From Megaustenia siamemsis (taxonomy: Eukaryota > Mollusca > Gastropoda > Stylommatophora > Ariophantidae), in the NCBI GenBank assembly GCA_032433765.1, contig JAVIAB010000139.1, positions 46,320,190 through 46,384,189 of the forward strand: a DNA stretch of 64,000 nt, written 5' to 3'. Shown here piece by piece: positions 19,508-32,000 of the stretch. Position 1 is the first letter of the stretch. The number at the start of each line of letters is the position of its first letter. The notes under the pieces are model-generated. The model did not search any database. It saw only the letters and a list, made by a program, of their open reading frames with translations, and was not told where the DNA came from. The position numbers and the translations under genes are program-made.

Positions 19508-20008
19508 AAAACAAAAGTCTCCAAAACAAAGTCTCCAAAACAAAGTCTCCAAAACAAAAGTCTCCAAAACAAAGTCTCCAAAACAAAAGTCTCCAAAACA
19601 AAAGTCTCCAAAACAAAGTCTCCAAAACAAAAGTCTCCAAAACAAAGTCTCCAAAACAAAAGTCTCCAAAACAAAAGTCTCCAAAACAAAAGTCTCCAAA
19701 ACAAAGTCTCCAAAACAAAAGCCTCCAAAACAAAGTCTCCAAAACAAAAGCCTCCAAAACAAAGTCTCCAAAACAAAAGCCTCCAAACAAAGTCTCCAAA
19801 ACAAAAGCCTCCAAAACAAAGTCTCCAAAACAAAAGCCTCCAAAACAAAGTCTCCAAAACAAAAGCCTCCAAAACAAAGTCTCCAAAACAAAAGCCTCCA
19901 AAACAAAAGCCTCCAAAACAAAGTCTCCAAAACAAAAGCCTCCAAAACAAAGTCTCCAAAACAAAAGCCTCCAAAACAAAAGTCTCCAAAACAAAGTCTC
20001 CAAAGACA
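19508..20008 (+). repeat. 14/15-bp minisatellite with 29-bp dimer structure
   Basis: Units are tctccaaaacaaag (14 bp) and tctccaaaacaaaag (15 bp), mostly alternating, giving a 29-bp higher-order unit. In the right two-thirds, from about 19710, the 15-bp unit is usually followed by cctcc in place of tctcc, marking a second subtype. One unit near 19785 has lost an A. On the minus strand the array is open in all three frames for 155-177 codons and would read as Phe-Trp-Arg-Leu / Cys-Phe-Gly repeats. This follows from the repeat period and the absence of stops, and I do not call a gene. Confidence 0.96.
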
Positions 20009-20539
20009 TTTAAACGTACATTGGAGAGAATTTAAATAAAATTAAACAAAAAGAAAAGAATCTAATCAAGACAACGTGCCAAAAAGAAAACGATGGAAGA
20101 CGCTTTTATAAAGAGAAGACGCTAGAAGACGCTTGTTCATATACTCAAAATAAACAAAGAAGCCTCTCGCTCTGGGTCTACATATGGGCATAGGATGGTA
20201 AACAAACAAGGAAGACCACAATAATTAAAAGTAGAGCAATCAAGAAAAGTGCTCAATTATGGACTTGAAACCTATACAGGAATTAGCAGTGAATCGAAAG
20301 ACATAGATAACTGTGGATTCTGCTTTGGTCTTGAGGATCTCTGTCGGCGTTCTAGAATATTCTGATCATTAGATGCCTTGTCCACAGCCTCCAGAAGGAA
20401 AATCACAATCCTCTCTAGGTTGTCTCCCTGCAGTGTTGTCTCTTTTGTTGGGCCAAGTTTAATATTGAAACTCTGGGTGCTACTCTCCGGAAGAAGGTGC
20501 TCACAAGGTTTGACCCTTCAACGTCACATCAATCTTCGG
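20009..20539. other. Unclassified spacer
   Basis: No gene. The last 150 bases could be the far C-terminal part of the LINE whose RNase H lies at 20840-21270 on the minus strand, but no motif is clear enough. Confidence 0.4.
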
Positions 20540-20662
20540 TGGGTGTTATTCTAAACGGGGGCGGTGGTGGCTCAGAAGTCTATTGTGGCCTGTTCTGAGG
20601 TGGGGGTTATTCTAAACGGTGCGGCGGTGGCTCAGAAGTCTATTGTGGCCTGTTCTGAGGTG
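20540..20662 (+). repeat. 60-bp tandem duplication, two copies
   Basis: Two adjacent copies share ttattctaaacgg, ggtggctcagaagtctattg and tggcctgttctgaggtgg; ctcagaagtc recurs at 20571 and 20631. One small indel separates them. It lies within the decayed LINE coding region on the opposite strand. Confidence 0.9.
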
Positions 20663-21270
20663 GAAAATGACTGTCTTGAAGCTGCTGTGTGGGATACTGC
20701 CTGTCGTTTATTTGTTACTTCCGCTTCCAGCTTGTTGTTCTGTGTTTGTTTCCTATAATGGTCATAACCTCTCTTTAGCTTACTGGATGGGTGTAATGAG
20801 TTTTTGCTGCTGCTAATTTTTGAGTGGTACATTTCAATGATTCAGAAGTTGGAGGGTATCCATTGCAGGGTTACTTTTGTGGACTGTAACAACTGATTTA
20901 ATTCCGAGATGATGTTTTTGTGTAGGCTTGAAGTTTTGATGTTAGAGATTCCAGTAGTGACTTGTAGTCGGTGAAGATGACTTTTCTTACGGGTGGGGTT
21001 CACCATTTCTTGTTTGAGTGTTTTGGTGGCTTCAAGTAAAGCTTTTGCCTCATCTGTTGCAAAGACCGGTTTGGTCTTTGTTCCATCACTATATTTTATG
21101 TATATACGCCGCTTCCACTTTTGACAATCTTTAAATACATACCCTTCTGTGTAGATGTGAGTCTATTGGAATATGTTTTAATTGTTGTCCTTTCATATCC
21201 AGGGACAGGATTTTCATATCTTGTGATATCAACTTTACATGTCTGTGACGCGATGTCGTAGTAGGGTTTC
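20640..21270 (-). mobile_element. LINE remnant with RNase H domain (family H)
   Basis: On the minus strand, frames joined by shifts read NPVPGYERTTIKTYSNRLTS (about 21225-21165), a segment with YIKYSDGTKTKPVFATDEAK and ALLEATKTLKQEM (about 21110-21010), KVIFTDYKSLLESLTSKLQA (about 20995-20935) and an LQWIPSN-like segment near 20860 followed by a Lys/Ser-rich stretch. This order (YTDGS-type first motif, E-helix, FTDSxxxL motif, WIPxH motif) is that of the RNase H domain at the C-terminus of some LINE ORF2 proteins. The first Asp of the catalytic set appears changed (YSNR where YTDG is usual), and there are at least three frameshifts. A short open frame at 20832-20632 is part of this relic. Confidence 0.65.
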
Positions 21271-22064
21271 TAGAGTCAGGGACAAAATCATTGCAGGACA
21301 AACTAGACGTCGGTGTGCAATAACCAGTTATACGAACAGTTATTGCTTGCTTTAATCTACCTCAAAGTCACAACCGCATTTAGGCAGTTATTGTGATTGT
21401 CAACATTTTACAGGATACAGAAGTGATACCTCTGCATAAATGAATGGCACAATCAAATGCTTTAAACCTGTAAAAGAGATCCGGCCTCCCGAAGACAGAA
21501 TATGTCAGCCACGCCGCAGGTTTAGGGGAAAAATCAGGACACACTCATATACGAGTATTGACCATGCGAGCAGCATCGTGTGTCATGATGTTGTCCTTAC
21601 CCTTCCATCATGGAACGGAACAAAGAGTCAAGTTCGCATGATCACATGACTCGAACGCTGAAGTAGAAAAAAAAACATGTAAAAGAATTAATGTACTGTC
21701 CAGGTCAGCATTGGTACATTACAATTTAAGAGACGATAGCTTAGTCTCGAGTGTGCTACTATTGGTTGACACAATGAAGTGAAAGATTTTAAAGATTGTA
21801 TGTTTTAAATCAACACAGCATTTCGTGAAGAAGAAGTCTTGAGACTGCTACTTTTTGGAATACAGCTTCAAACAAGTAGGAAAGACAACCTGACACGGCT
21901 AGCTAGGTATACGCACAACCAGCGAGCTACCGACACCATTACTGTATCTAGTTTTTTTTTTCACTTTTTAAAGGCGACTAAGTACCCATCTTTTTTCAGT
22001 GTATTCCAGGAGCTGTGATCTCAGCTTTAATAACAAAGAGTAAAAAATACAAGAACGTGCTCCC
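21271..22064. other. Unclassified spacer
   Basis: No gene recognised. A 69-codon open frame at 21440-21649 has mixed composition but no motif. A motif aaaggcgactaag at 21971 resembles one in the repeat at 17866-18099. Confidence 0.4.
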
Positions 22065-22290
22065 TTCTTTTGTATGAGGTGACTGGGACATGTCAGAAGA
22101 ATGGACAACTGTATCGCCAAGGAAATATTTTTTGGCAGTTTATAGGTAGGATACGGCCTGTGGGTAGTTCAAGATTTAGATACAAAGACAGCTTGAAGGC
22201 ATCCATGAATTAATTCCAAACAGTGACAATAATTGGAAAAAAAAAAAAAACTTGCAGAAGATCGTATCACAATGAGATTATATTTGATAA
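22065..22290 (+). mobile_element. LINE family G, C-terminal RT fragment
   Basis: Plus-strand frames read R, stop, LGHVRRMDNCIAKEIFFGSL, then after a shift RIRPVGSSRFRYKDSLKASMN, then NW and, from 22233, LAEDRITMR. This is the order RWLGHVxRMxxxRIPKxxxxGEL, GxRPVGRPxLRYKDxxKxxL, WxxLAxDRxxWR of a widespread LINE tail. The Trp of RWLGHV is a stop here, and an A-run at 22239-22251 breaks the frame again. Confidence 0.82.
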
Positions 22291-22488
22291 TAAGCGGTAT
22301 GATAATATTTGAGATTAAAATGAGGTTAAAGTTAGCAGGGACAAAAAGACAATGGAGGAAAAAGACGAGACCTCTGGACATTAAATTGCATTATTTGTTC
22401 TATAGAAGGACCTGCCATTCCAATTTTGACAAGATCAGTCAGCGTAAAAGATAAACAAAGTTAAAAAGTTATGATTACAGCTTTACGT
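22291..22488. other. Unclassified spacer
   Basis: Nothing recognised. Confidence 0.4.
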
Positions 22489-22550
22489 CGGTGAAGAACA
22501 ACACAATCGAACGACGTTTCGATTCAATAGGCCTTCAGCGGGAACAGTGA
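22489..22550 (-). other. Hammerhead-like or Penelope-related motif, degenerate (tentative)
   Basis: The reverse complement contains gctgaaggcctattgaatcg followed by aaacgtcgttcg. Many Penelope-like elements and related repeats carry a type I hammerhead with CUGANGA, a short GGC/GCC stem and GAAACGUC. The CUGA box, a GGCC stem start and GAAACGUC are recognisable here, but CUGANGA is shortened to CUGAAGG and the stem II partner is lost (GAAUC). A functional ribozyme is therefore unlikely. It may mark the end of a lost retroelement just left of the satellite. Confidence 0.35.
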
Positions 22551-22644
22551 ACACAACTCACTCTCTGTGCGTCTATATGTATTCCTATGTTATTACCCCA
22601 AGATCAGTCCCGAAAAGCAGCTTGATAAAACAGCGTCGATCAGT

Positions 22645-23050
22645 GATAATTGTAGACCAGCATCTGTCTGTTTCTGACTCTAACAGTGACTATTGTAGAC
22701 CAGCATCTGTCTGTTTCTGACTCTAACAGTGACTATTGTAGACCAGCATCTGTCTGTTTCTGACTCTAACAGTGACTATTGTAGACCAGGATCTGTCTAT
22801 TTCTGACTCTAACAGTGACTATTGTAGACCAGCATCTGTCTGTTTCTGACTCAGTGACTATTGTAGACCAGCATCTGCATATTTCTGACCTTAACAGTAA
22901 CTATTGTAGACCAGCATCTGTCTGTGTCTGACTCTAACAGTGACTATTTAGACCAGCATCTGTCTGTTTCTGACCTTAACCGTGACTATTTAGACCAGCA
23001 TCTGTCTGTTTCTGACCTTAACCGTGACTGTTGTAGACCAGCATCTGTCT
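22645..23050 (+). repeat. Left edge of Sat43, more divergent monomers
   Basis: The first unit is partial (agtgataattgtagacc). In the first ten monomers several private changes occur: accaggatctg, tctatttc, atctgcatatttc, tctgtgtctg and two tatttagacc deletions in a row. This level of private variation is higher than in the interior after about 55000, as expected at an array edge, where homogenisation is weaker. Confidence 0.7.
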
Positions 23051-26000
23051 GTTTCTGATTCTAACAGTGACTATTGTAGACCAGCATCTGTCTGTTTCTG
23101 ATTCTAACAGTAACTATTGTAGACCAGCATCTGTCTGTTTCTGATTCTAACAGTAACTATTGTAGACCAGCATCTGTCTGTTTCTGATTCTAACAGTAAC
23201 TATTGTAGACCAGCATCTGTCTGTTTCTGATTCTAACAGTAACTATTGTAGACCAGCATCTGTCTGTTTCTGATTCTAACAGTGACTATTGTAGACCAGC
23301 ATCTGTCTGTTTCTGATTCTAACAGTAACTATTGTAGACCAGCATCTGTCTGTTTCTGATTCTAACAGTAACTATTGTAGACCAGCATCTGTCTGTTTCT
23401 GATTCTAACAGTGACTATTGTAGACCAGCATCTGTCTGTTTCTGATTCTAACAGTGACTATTGTAGACCAGCATCTGCCTGTTTCTGATTCTAACAGTAA
23501 CTATTGTAGACCAGCATCTGTCTGTTTCTGACCTTAACCGTGACTATTGTAGACCAGCATCTGTCTGTTTCTGACCTTAACAGTGACTATTGTAGACCAG
23601 CATCTGTCTGTTTCTGACTCAGTGACTATTGTAGACCAGCATCTGTCTGTTTCTGACCTTAACAGTGACTGTTGTAGACCAGCATCTGTCTGTTTCTGAC
23701 CTTAACAGTGACTATTGTAGACCAGCATCTGTCTGTTTCTGACTCAGTGACTATTGTAGACCAGCATCTGTCTGTTTCTGACCTTAACAGTGACTATTGT
23801 AGACCAGCATCTGTCTGTTTCTGACCTTAACAGCGACTGTTGTAGACCAGCATCTGTCTGTTTCTGACCTCAGTGACTATTGTAGACCAGCATCTGTCTG
23901 TTTCTGACTCTAACAGTGACTATTGTAGACCAGCATCTGTCTGTTTCTGACCTTAACAGTGACTATTGTAGACCAGCATCTGTCTGTTTCTGACTTAACA
24001 GTGACTATTGTAGACCAGCATCTGTCTGTTTCTGATCCTAACAGTGACTATTGTAGACCAGCATCTGTCTGTTTCTGACCTTAACAGCGACTATTGTAGA
24101 CCAGCATCTGTCTGTTTCTGACCTTAACAGTGACTATTGTAGACCAGCATCTGTCTGTTTCTGACTCTAACAGTGACTATTGTAGACCAGCATCTGTCTG
24201 TTTCTGACTCTAACAGTGACTATTGTAGACCAGCATCTGTCTGTTTCTGACTCTAACAGTGACTATTGTAGACCAGCATCTGTCTGTTTCTGACTCAGTG
24301 ACTATTGTAGACCAGCATCTGTATGTTTCTGACCTTAACAGTAACTATTGTAGACCAGCATCTGTCTGTTTCTGACTCTAACAGTGACTATTGTAGACCA
24401 GCATCTGTCTGTTTCTGACCTTAACAGTAACTATTGTAGACCAGCATCTGTCTGTTTCTGACTCAGTGACTATTGTAGACCAGCATCTGTCTTTTCTGAC
24501 CTTAACAGTGACTATTGTAGACCAGCATCTGTCTGTTTCTGACTCTAACAGTGACTATTGTAGACCAGCATCTGTCTGTTTCTGACTCTAACAGTGACTA
24601 TTGTAGACCAGCATCTGTCTGTTTCTGACCTAACAGTGACTATTGTAGACCAGCATCTGTCTGTTTCTGACCTTAACAGTGACTATTGTAGACCAGCATC
24701 TGTCTGTTTCTGATTCTAACAGTGACTATTGTAGACCAGCATCTGTCTGTTTCTGATTCTAACAGTGACTATTGTAGACCAGCATCTGTCTGTTTCTGAC
24801 CTTAACAGCGACTATTGTAGACCAGCATCTGTCTGTTTCTGACTCTAACAGTGACTATTTAGACCAGCATCTGTCTGTTTCTGACCTTAACCGTGACTAT
24901 TGTAGACCAGCATCTGTCTGTTTCTGACCTTAACGTGACTGTTGTAGACCAGCATCTGTCTGTTTCTGATTCTAACAGTGACTATTGTAGACCAGCATCT
25001 GTCTGTTTCTGATTCTAACAGTAACTATTGTAGACCAGCATCTGTCTGTTTCTGATTCTAACAGTACTATTGTAGACCAGCATCTGTCTGTTTCTGATTC
25101 TAACAGTAACTATTGTAGACCAGCATCTGTCTGTTTCTGATTCTAACAGTGACTATTGTAGACCAGCATCTGTCTGTTTCTGATTCTAACAGTAACTATT
25201 GTAGACCAGCATCTGTCTGTTTCTGATTCTAACAGTGACTATTGTAGACCAGCATCTGTCTGTTTCTGATTCTAACAGTAACTATTGTAGACCAGCATCT
25301 GTCTGTTTCTGATTCTAACAGTAACTATTGTAGACCAGCATCTGTCTGTTTCTGATTCTAACAGTAACTATTGTAGACCAGCATCTGTCTGTTTCTGACC
25401 TTAACAGTGACTATTGTAGACCAGCATCTGTCTGTTTCTGACCTTAACAGTGACTATTGTAGACCAGCATCTGTCTGTTTCTGGATCATTGACTATTGTA
25501 GACCAGCATCTGTCTGTTTCTGACCTTACAGTGACTATTGTAGACCAGCATCTGTCTGTTTCTGACTCAGTGACTATTGTAGACCAGCATCTGTCTGTTT
25601 CTGATTCTAACAGTGACTATTGTAGACCAGCATCTGTCTGTTTCTGACCTTAACAGTAACTATTGTAGACCAGCATCTGTCTGTTTCTGATTCTAACAGT
25701 GACTATTTAGACCAGCATCTGTCTGTTTCTGACCTTAACGTGACTATTGTAGACCAGCATCTGTCTGTTTCTGATTCTAACAGTGACTATTGTAGACCAG
25801 CATCTGTCTGTTTCTGATTCTAACAGTAACTATTGTAGACCAGCATCTGTCTGTTTCTGATTCTAACAGTAACTATTGTAGACCAGCATCTGTCTGTTTC
25901 TGACTAACAGTGACTATTGTAGACCAGCATCTGTCTGTTTCTGATTCTAACAGTGACTATTGTAGACCAGCATCTGCCTGTTTCTGATTCTAACAGTAAC

Positions 26001-29000
26001 TATTGTAGACCAGCATCTGTCTGTTTCTGACTCTAACAGTAACTATTGTAGACCAGCATCTGTCTGTTTCTGGCTCAGTAACTATTGTAGACCAGCATCT
26101 GTCTGTTTCTGACCTTAACAGTGACTGTTGTAGACCAGCATCTGTCTGTTTCTGACTCTAACAGTGACTATTTAGACCAGCATCTGTCTGTTTCTGACCT
26201 TAACAGTGACTGTTGTAGACCAGCATCTGTCTGTTTCTGATTCTAACAGTGACTATTGTAGACCAGCATCTGTCTGTTTCTGATTCTAACAGTAACTATT
26301 GTAGACCAGCATCTGTCTGTTTCTGATCTAACAGTGACTATTGTAGACCAGCATCTGTCTGTTTCTGATTCTAACAGTGACTATTGTAGACCAGCATCTG
26401 TCTGTTTCTGATTCTAACAGTGACTATTGTAGACCAGCATCTGTCTGTTTCTGATTCTAACAGTGACTATTGTAGACCAGCATCTGTCTGTTTCTGATTC
26501 TAACAGTAACTATTGTAGACCAGCATCTGTCTGTTTCTGGCTCATTTACTATTGTAGACCAGCATCTGTCTGTTTCTGACCTTAACCGTGACTGTTGTAG
26601 ACCAGCATCTGTCTGTTTCTGACCTTAACAGTGACTATTGTAGACCAGCATCTGTCTGTTTCTGACTAACAGTGACTATTGTAGACCAGCATCTGTCTGT
26701 TTCTGACCTTAACAGTGACTATTGTAGACCAGCATCTGTCTGTTTCTGACCTAACAGTAACTATTGTAGACCAGCATCTGTCTGTTTCTGACTCAGTGAC
26801 TATTGTAGACCAGCATCTGTCTATTTCTGACTCTAACAGTGACTATTGTAGACCAGCATCTGTCTGTTTCTGACCTTAACAGTGACTATTGTAGACCAGC
26901 ATCTGTCTGTTTCTGACCTTAACAGTGACTATTGTAGACCAGCATCTGTCTGTTTCTGATCCTAACAGTGACTATTGTAGACCAGCATCTGTCTGTTTCT
27001 GACCTTAACAGTGACTGTTGTAGACCAGCATCTGTCTGTTTCTGACCTAACAGTGACTATTGTAGACCAGCATCTGTCTGTTTCTGACCCTAACAGTGAC
27101 TATTGTAGACCAGCATCTGTCTGTTTCTGACTCTAACAGTGACTATTGTAGACCAGCATCTGTCTGTTTCTGACTCTAACAGTGACTATTGTAGACCAGC
27201 ATCTGTCTGTTTCTGACTCAGTGACTATTGTAGACCAGCATCTGTCTGTTTCTGACCTTAACAGTAACTATTGTAGACCAGCATCTGTCTGTTTCTGACT
27301 CTAACAGTGACTATTGTAGACCAGCATCTGTATATTTCTGACTCTAACAGTGACTATTGTAGACCAGCATCTGTCTGTTTCTGACTAACAGTGACTATTG
27401 TAGACCAGCATCTGTCTGTTTCTGACCTTAACAGTGACTATTGTAGACCAGCATCTGTCTGTTTCTGACTCAGTGACTATTGTAGACCAGCATCTGTCTG
27501 TTTCTGACCTTAACAGTGACTATTGTAGACCAGCATCTGTCTGTTTCTGACTTAACAGTGACTATTGTAGACCAGCATCTGTCTGTTTCTGACCTTAAAG
27601 TGACTATTGTAGACCAGCATCTGTCTGTTTCTGACCTAACAGTGACTATTGTAGACCAGCATCTGTCTGTTTCTGACCTTAACAGTAACTATTGTAGACC
27701 AGCATCTGTCTGTTTCTGACCTTAACAGTGAACTATTGTAGACCAGCATCTGTCTGTTTCTGACTCTAACAGTAACTATTGTAGACCAGCATCTGTCTGT
27801 TTCTGACTCTAACAGTGACTATTGTAGACCAGCATCTGTCTGTTTCTGACTCTAACAGTGACTATTGTAGACCAGCATCTGTCTGTTTCTGACTCAGTGA
27901 CTATTGTAGACCAGCATCTGTCTGTTTCTGACCTTAACAGTGACTATTGTAGACCAGCATCTGTCTGTTTCTGACTCTAACAGTGACTATTGTAGACCAG
28001 CATCTGTCTGTTTCTGACCTTAACAGTGACTATTGTAGACCAGCATCTGTCTGTTTCTGACTCAGTGACTATTGTAGACCAGCATCTGTCTGTTTCTGAC
28101 CTTAACAGTAACTATTGTAGACCAGCATCTGTCTGTTTCTGACTCTAACAGTGACTATTGTAGACCAGCATCTGTCTGTTTCTGACTCTAACAGTAACTA
28201 TTGTAGACCAGCATCTGTCTGTTTCTGACTCTAACAGTAACTATTGTAGACCAGCATCTGTCTGTTTCTGACCTTAACAGTGACTATTGTAGACCAGCAT
28301 CTGTCTGTTTCTGACCTAACAGTGACTATTGTAGACCAGCATCTGCCTGTTTCTGATTCTAACAGTAACTATTGTAGACCAGCATCTGTCTGTTTCTGAT
28401 TCTAACAGTGACTATTGTAGACCAGCATCTGTCTGTTTCTGATTCTAACAGTAACTATTGTAGACCAGCATCTGTCTGTTTCTGATTCTAACAGTAACTA
28501 TTGTAGACCAGCATCTGTCTGTTTCTGATTCTAACAGTAACTATTGTAGACCAGCATCTGTCTGTTTCTGATTCTAACAGTGACTATTGTAGACCAGCAT
28601 CTGTCTGTTTCTGATTCTAACAGTAACTATGTAGACCAGCATCTGTCTGTTTCTGACCTTAACAGTGACTATGTAGACCAGCATCTGTCTGTTTCTGACC
28701 TTAACAGTGACTATTGTAGACCAGCATCTGCTGTTTCTGATCAGTGACTATTGTAGACCAGCATCTGTCTGTTTCTGACCTAACAGTGACTATTGTAGAC
28801 CAGCATCTGTCTGTTTCTGACTAACAGTGACTATTGTAGACCAGCATCTGTCTGTTTCTGATTCTAACAGTGACTATTGTAGACCAGCATCTGTCTGTTT
28901 CTGACCTTAACAGCGACTGTTGTAGACCAGCATCTGTCTGTGTCTGACTCTAACAGTGACTATTTAGACCAGCATCTGTCTGTTTCTGACCTTAACCGTG

Positions 29001-32000
29001 ACTATTTAGACCAGCATCTGTCTGTTTCTGACCTTAACCGTGACTGTTGTAGACCAGCATCTGTCTGTTTCTGATTCTAACAGTGACTATTGTAGACCAG
29101 CATCTGTCTGTTTCTGATTCTAACAGTAACTATTGTAGACCAGCATCTGTCTGTTTCTGATTCTAACAGTAACTATTGTAGACCAGCATCTGTCTGTTTC
29201 TGATTCTAACAGTAACTATTGTAGACCAGCATCTGTCTGTTTCTGATTCTAACAGTGACTATTGTAGACCAGCATCTGCCTGTTTCTGATTCTAACAGTA
29301 ACTATTGTAGACCAGCATCTGTCTGTTTCTGATTCTAACAGTAACTATTGTAGACCAGCATCTGTCTGTTTCTGGCTCATTGACTATTGTAGACCAGCAT
29401 CTATCTGTTTCTGACCTTAACGGCGACTGTTGTAGACCAGCATCTGTCTGTTTCTGACCTTAACAGTGACTATTGTAGACCAGCATCTGTCTGTTTCTGA
29501 CTCAGTGACTATTGTAGACCAGCATCTGTCTGTTTCTGACCTTAACAGTGACTGTTGTAGACCAGCATCTGTCTGTTTCTGACCTTAACAGCGACTGTTG
29601 TAGACCAGCATCTGTCTGTTTCTGACTCAGTGACTATTGTAGACCAGCATCTGTATATTTCTGACTCTAACAGTGACTATTGTAGACCAGCATCTGTCTG
29701 TTTCTGACCTTAACAGTGACTATTGTTGACCAGCATCTGTCTGTTTCTGACCTTAACAGTGACTATTGTAGACCAGCATCTGTCTGTTTCTGATCCTAAC
29801 AGTGACTATTGTAGACCAGCATCTGTCTGTTTCTGACCTTAACAGCGACTGTTGTAGACCAGCATCTGTCTGTTTCTGACCTTAACAGTGACTATTGTAG
29901 ACCAGCATCTGTCTGTTTCTGACCCTAACAGTGACTATTGTAGACCAGCATCTCTCTGTTTCTGACTCTAACAGTGACTATTGTAGACCAGCATCTGTCT
30001 GTTTCTGACTCTAACAGTGACTATTGTAGACCAGCATCTGTCTGTTTCTGACTCAGTGACTATTGTAGACCAGCATCTGTCTGTTTCTGACCTTAACAGT
30101 AACTATTGTAGACCAGCATCTGTCTGTTTCTGACTCTAACAGTGACTATTGTAGACCAGCATCTGTATATTTCTGACCTTAACAGTAACTATTGTAGACC
30201 AGCATCTGTCTGTTTCTGACTCAGTGACTATTGTAGACCAGCATCTGTATATTTCTGACCTTAACAGCGACTGTTGTAGACCAGCATCTGTCTGTTTCTG
30301 ACTCAGTGACTATTGTAGACCAGCATCTGTATATTTCTGACCTAACAGTGACTATTGTAGACCAGCATCTGTCTGTTTCTGACCTTAACAGTGACTATTG
30401 TTGACCAGCATCTGTCTGTTTCTGACCTTAAAAGTGACTATTGTAGACCAGCATCTGTCTGTTTCTGATCCTAACAGTGACTATTGTAGACCAGCATCTG
30501 TCTGTTTCTGACCATAACAGCGACTGTTGTAGACCAGCATCTGTCTGTTTCTGACCTTAACAGTGACTATTGTAGACCAGCATCTGTCTGTTTCTGACCC
30601 TAACAGTGACTATTGTAGACCAGCATCTGTCTGTTTCTGACTCTAACAGTGACTATTGTAGACCAGCATCTGTCTGTTTCTGACTCTAACAGTGACTATT
30701 GTAGACCAGCATCTGTCTGTTTCTGACTCAGTGACTATTGTAGAACAGCATCTGTATATTTCTGACCTTAACAGTAACTATTGTAGACCAGCATCTATCT
30801 GTTTCTGACTCTAACAGTGACTATTGTAGACCAGCATCTGTATATTTCTGACCTTAACAGTAACTATTGTAGACCAGCATCTGTCTGTTTCTGACTCAGT
30901 GACTATTGTAGACCAGCATCTGTATATTTCTGACCTTAACAGTAACTATTGTAGACCAGCATCTGTCTGTTTCTGACTCTAACAGTAACTATTGTAGACC
31001 AGCATCTGTCTGTTTCTGACTCTAACAGTAACTATTGTAGACCAGCATCTGTCTGTTTCTGACTCTAACAGTAACTATTGTAGACCAGCATCTGTCTGTT
31101 TCTGACCTTAACAGTGACTGTTGTAGACCAGCATCTGCCTGTTTCTGACCTTAACAGTGACTGTTGTAGACCAGCATCTGCCTGTTTCTGATTCTAACAG
31201 TGACTATTGTAGACCAGCATCTGTCTGTTTCTGATTCTAACAGTGACTATTGTAGACCAGCATCTGTCTGTTTCTGATTCTAACAGTGACTATTGTAGAC
31301 CAGCATCTGCCTGTTTCTGATTCTAACAGTAACTATTGTAGACCAGCATCTGTCTGTTTCTGATTCTAACAGTAACTATTGTAGACCAGCATCTGTCTGT
31401 TTCTGATTCTAACAGTGACTATTGTAGACCAGCATCTGCTGTTTCTGATTCTAACAGTGACTATTGTAGACCAGCATCTGTCTGTTTCTGACCTTAACAG
31501 TGACTATTGTAGACCAGCATCTGTCTGTTTCTGACCTAACAGTGACTATTGTAGACCAGCATCTGTCTGTTTCTGATCAGTGACTATTGTAGACCAGCAT
31601 CTGTCTGTTTCTGATTCTAACAGTGACTATTGTAGACCAGCATCTGTCTGTTTCTGACTCAGTGACTATTGTAGACCAGCATCTGTCTGTTTCTGATCCT
31701 AACAGTGACTATTGTAGACCAGCATCTGTCTGTTTCTGACCTTAACAGTGACTATTGTAGACCAGCATCTGTCTGTTTCTGACTCTAACAGTGACTATTG
31801 TAGACCAGCATCTGTCTGTTTCTGACCTAACAGTGACTATTGTAGACCAGCATCTGTCTGTTTCTGACCTTAACCGTGACTATTGTAGACCAGCATCTGT
31901 CTGTTTCTGATTCTAACAGTGACTATTGTAGACCAGCATCTGTCTGTTTCTGATCTAACAGTAACTATTGTAGACCAGCATCTGTCTGTTTCTGATTCTA

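Noticed and set aside
21900..21945. tRNA-like A box on the minus strand (tagctcgctgg)
   Set aside because: It lacks the conserved A-R pair of the A box and no B box follows at a suitable distance.
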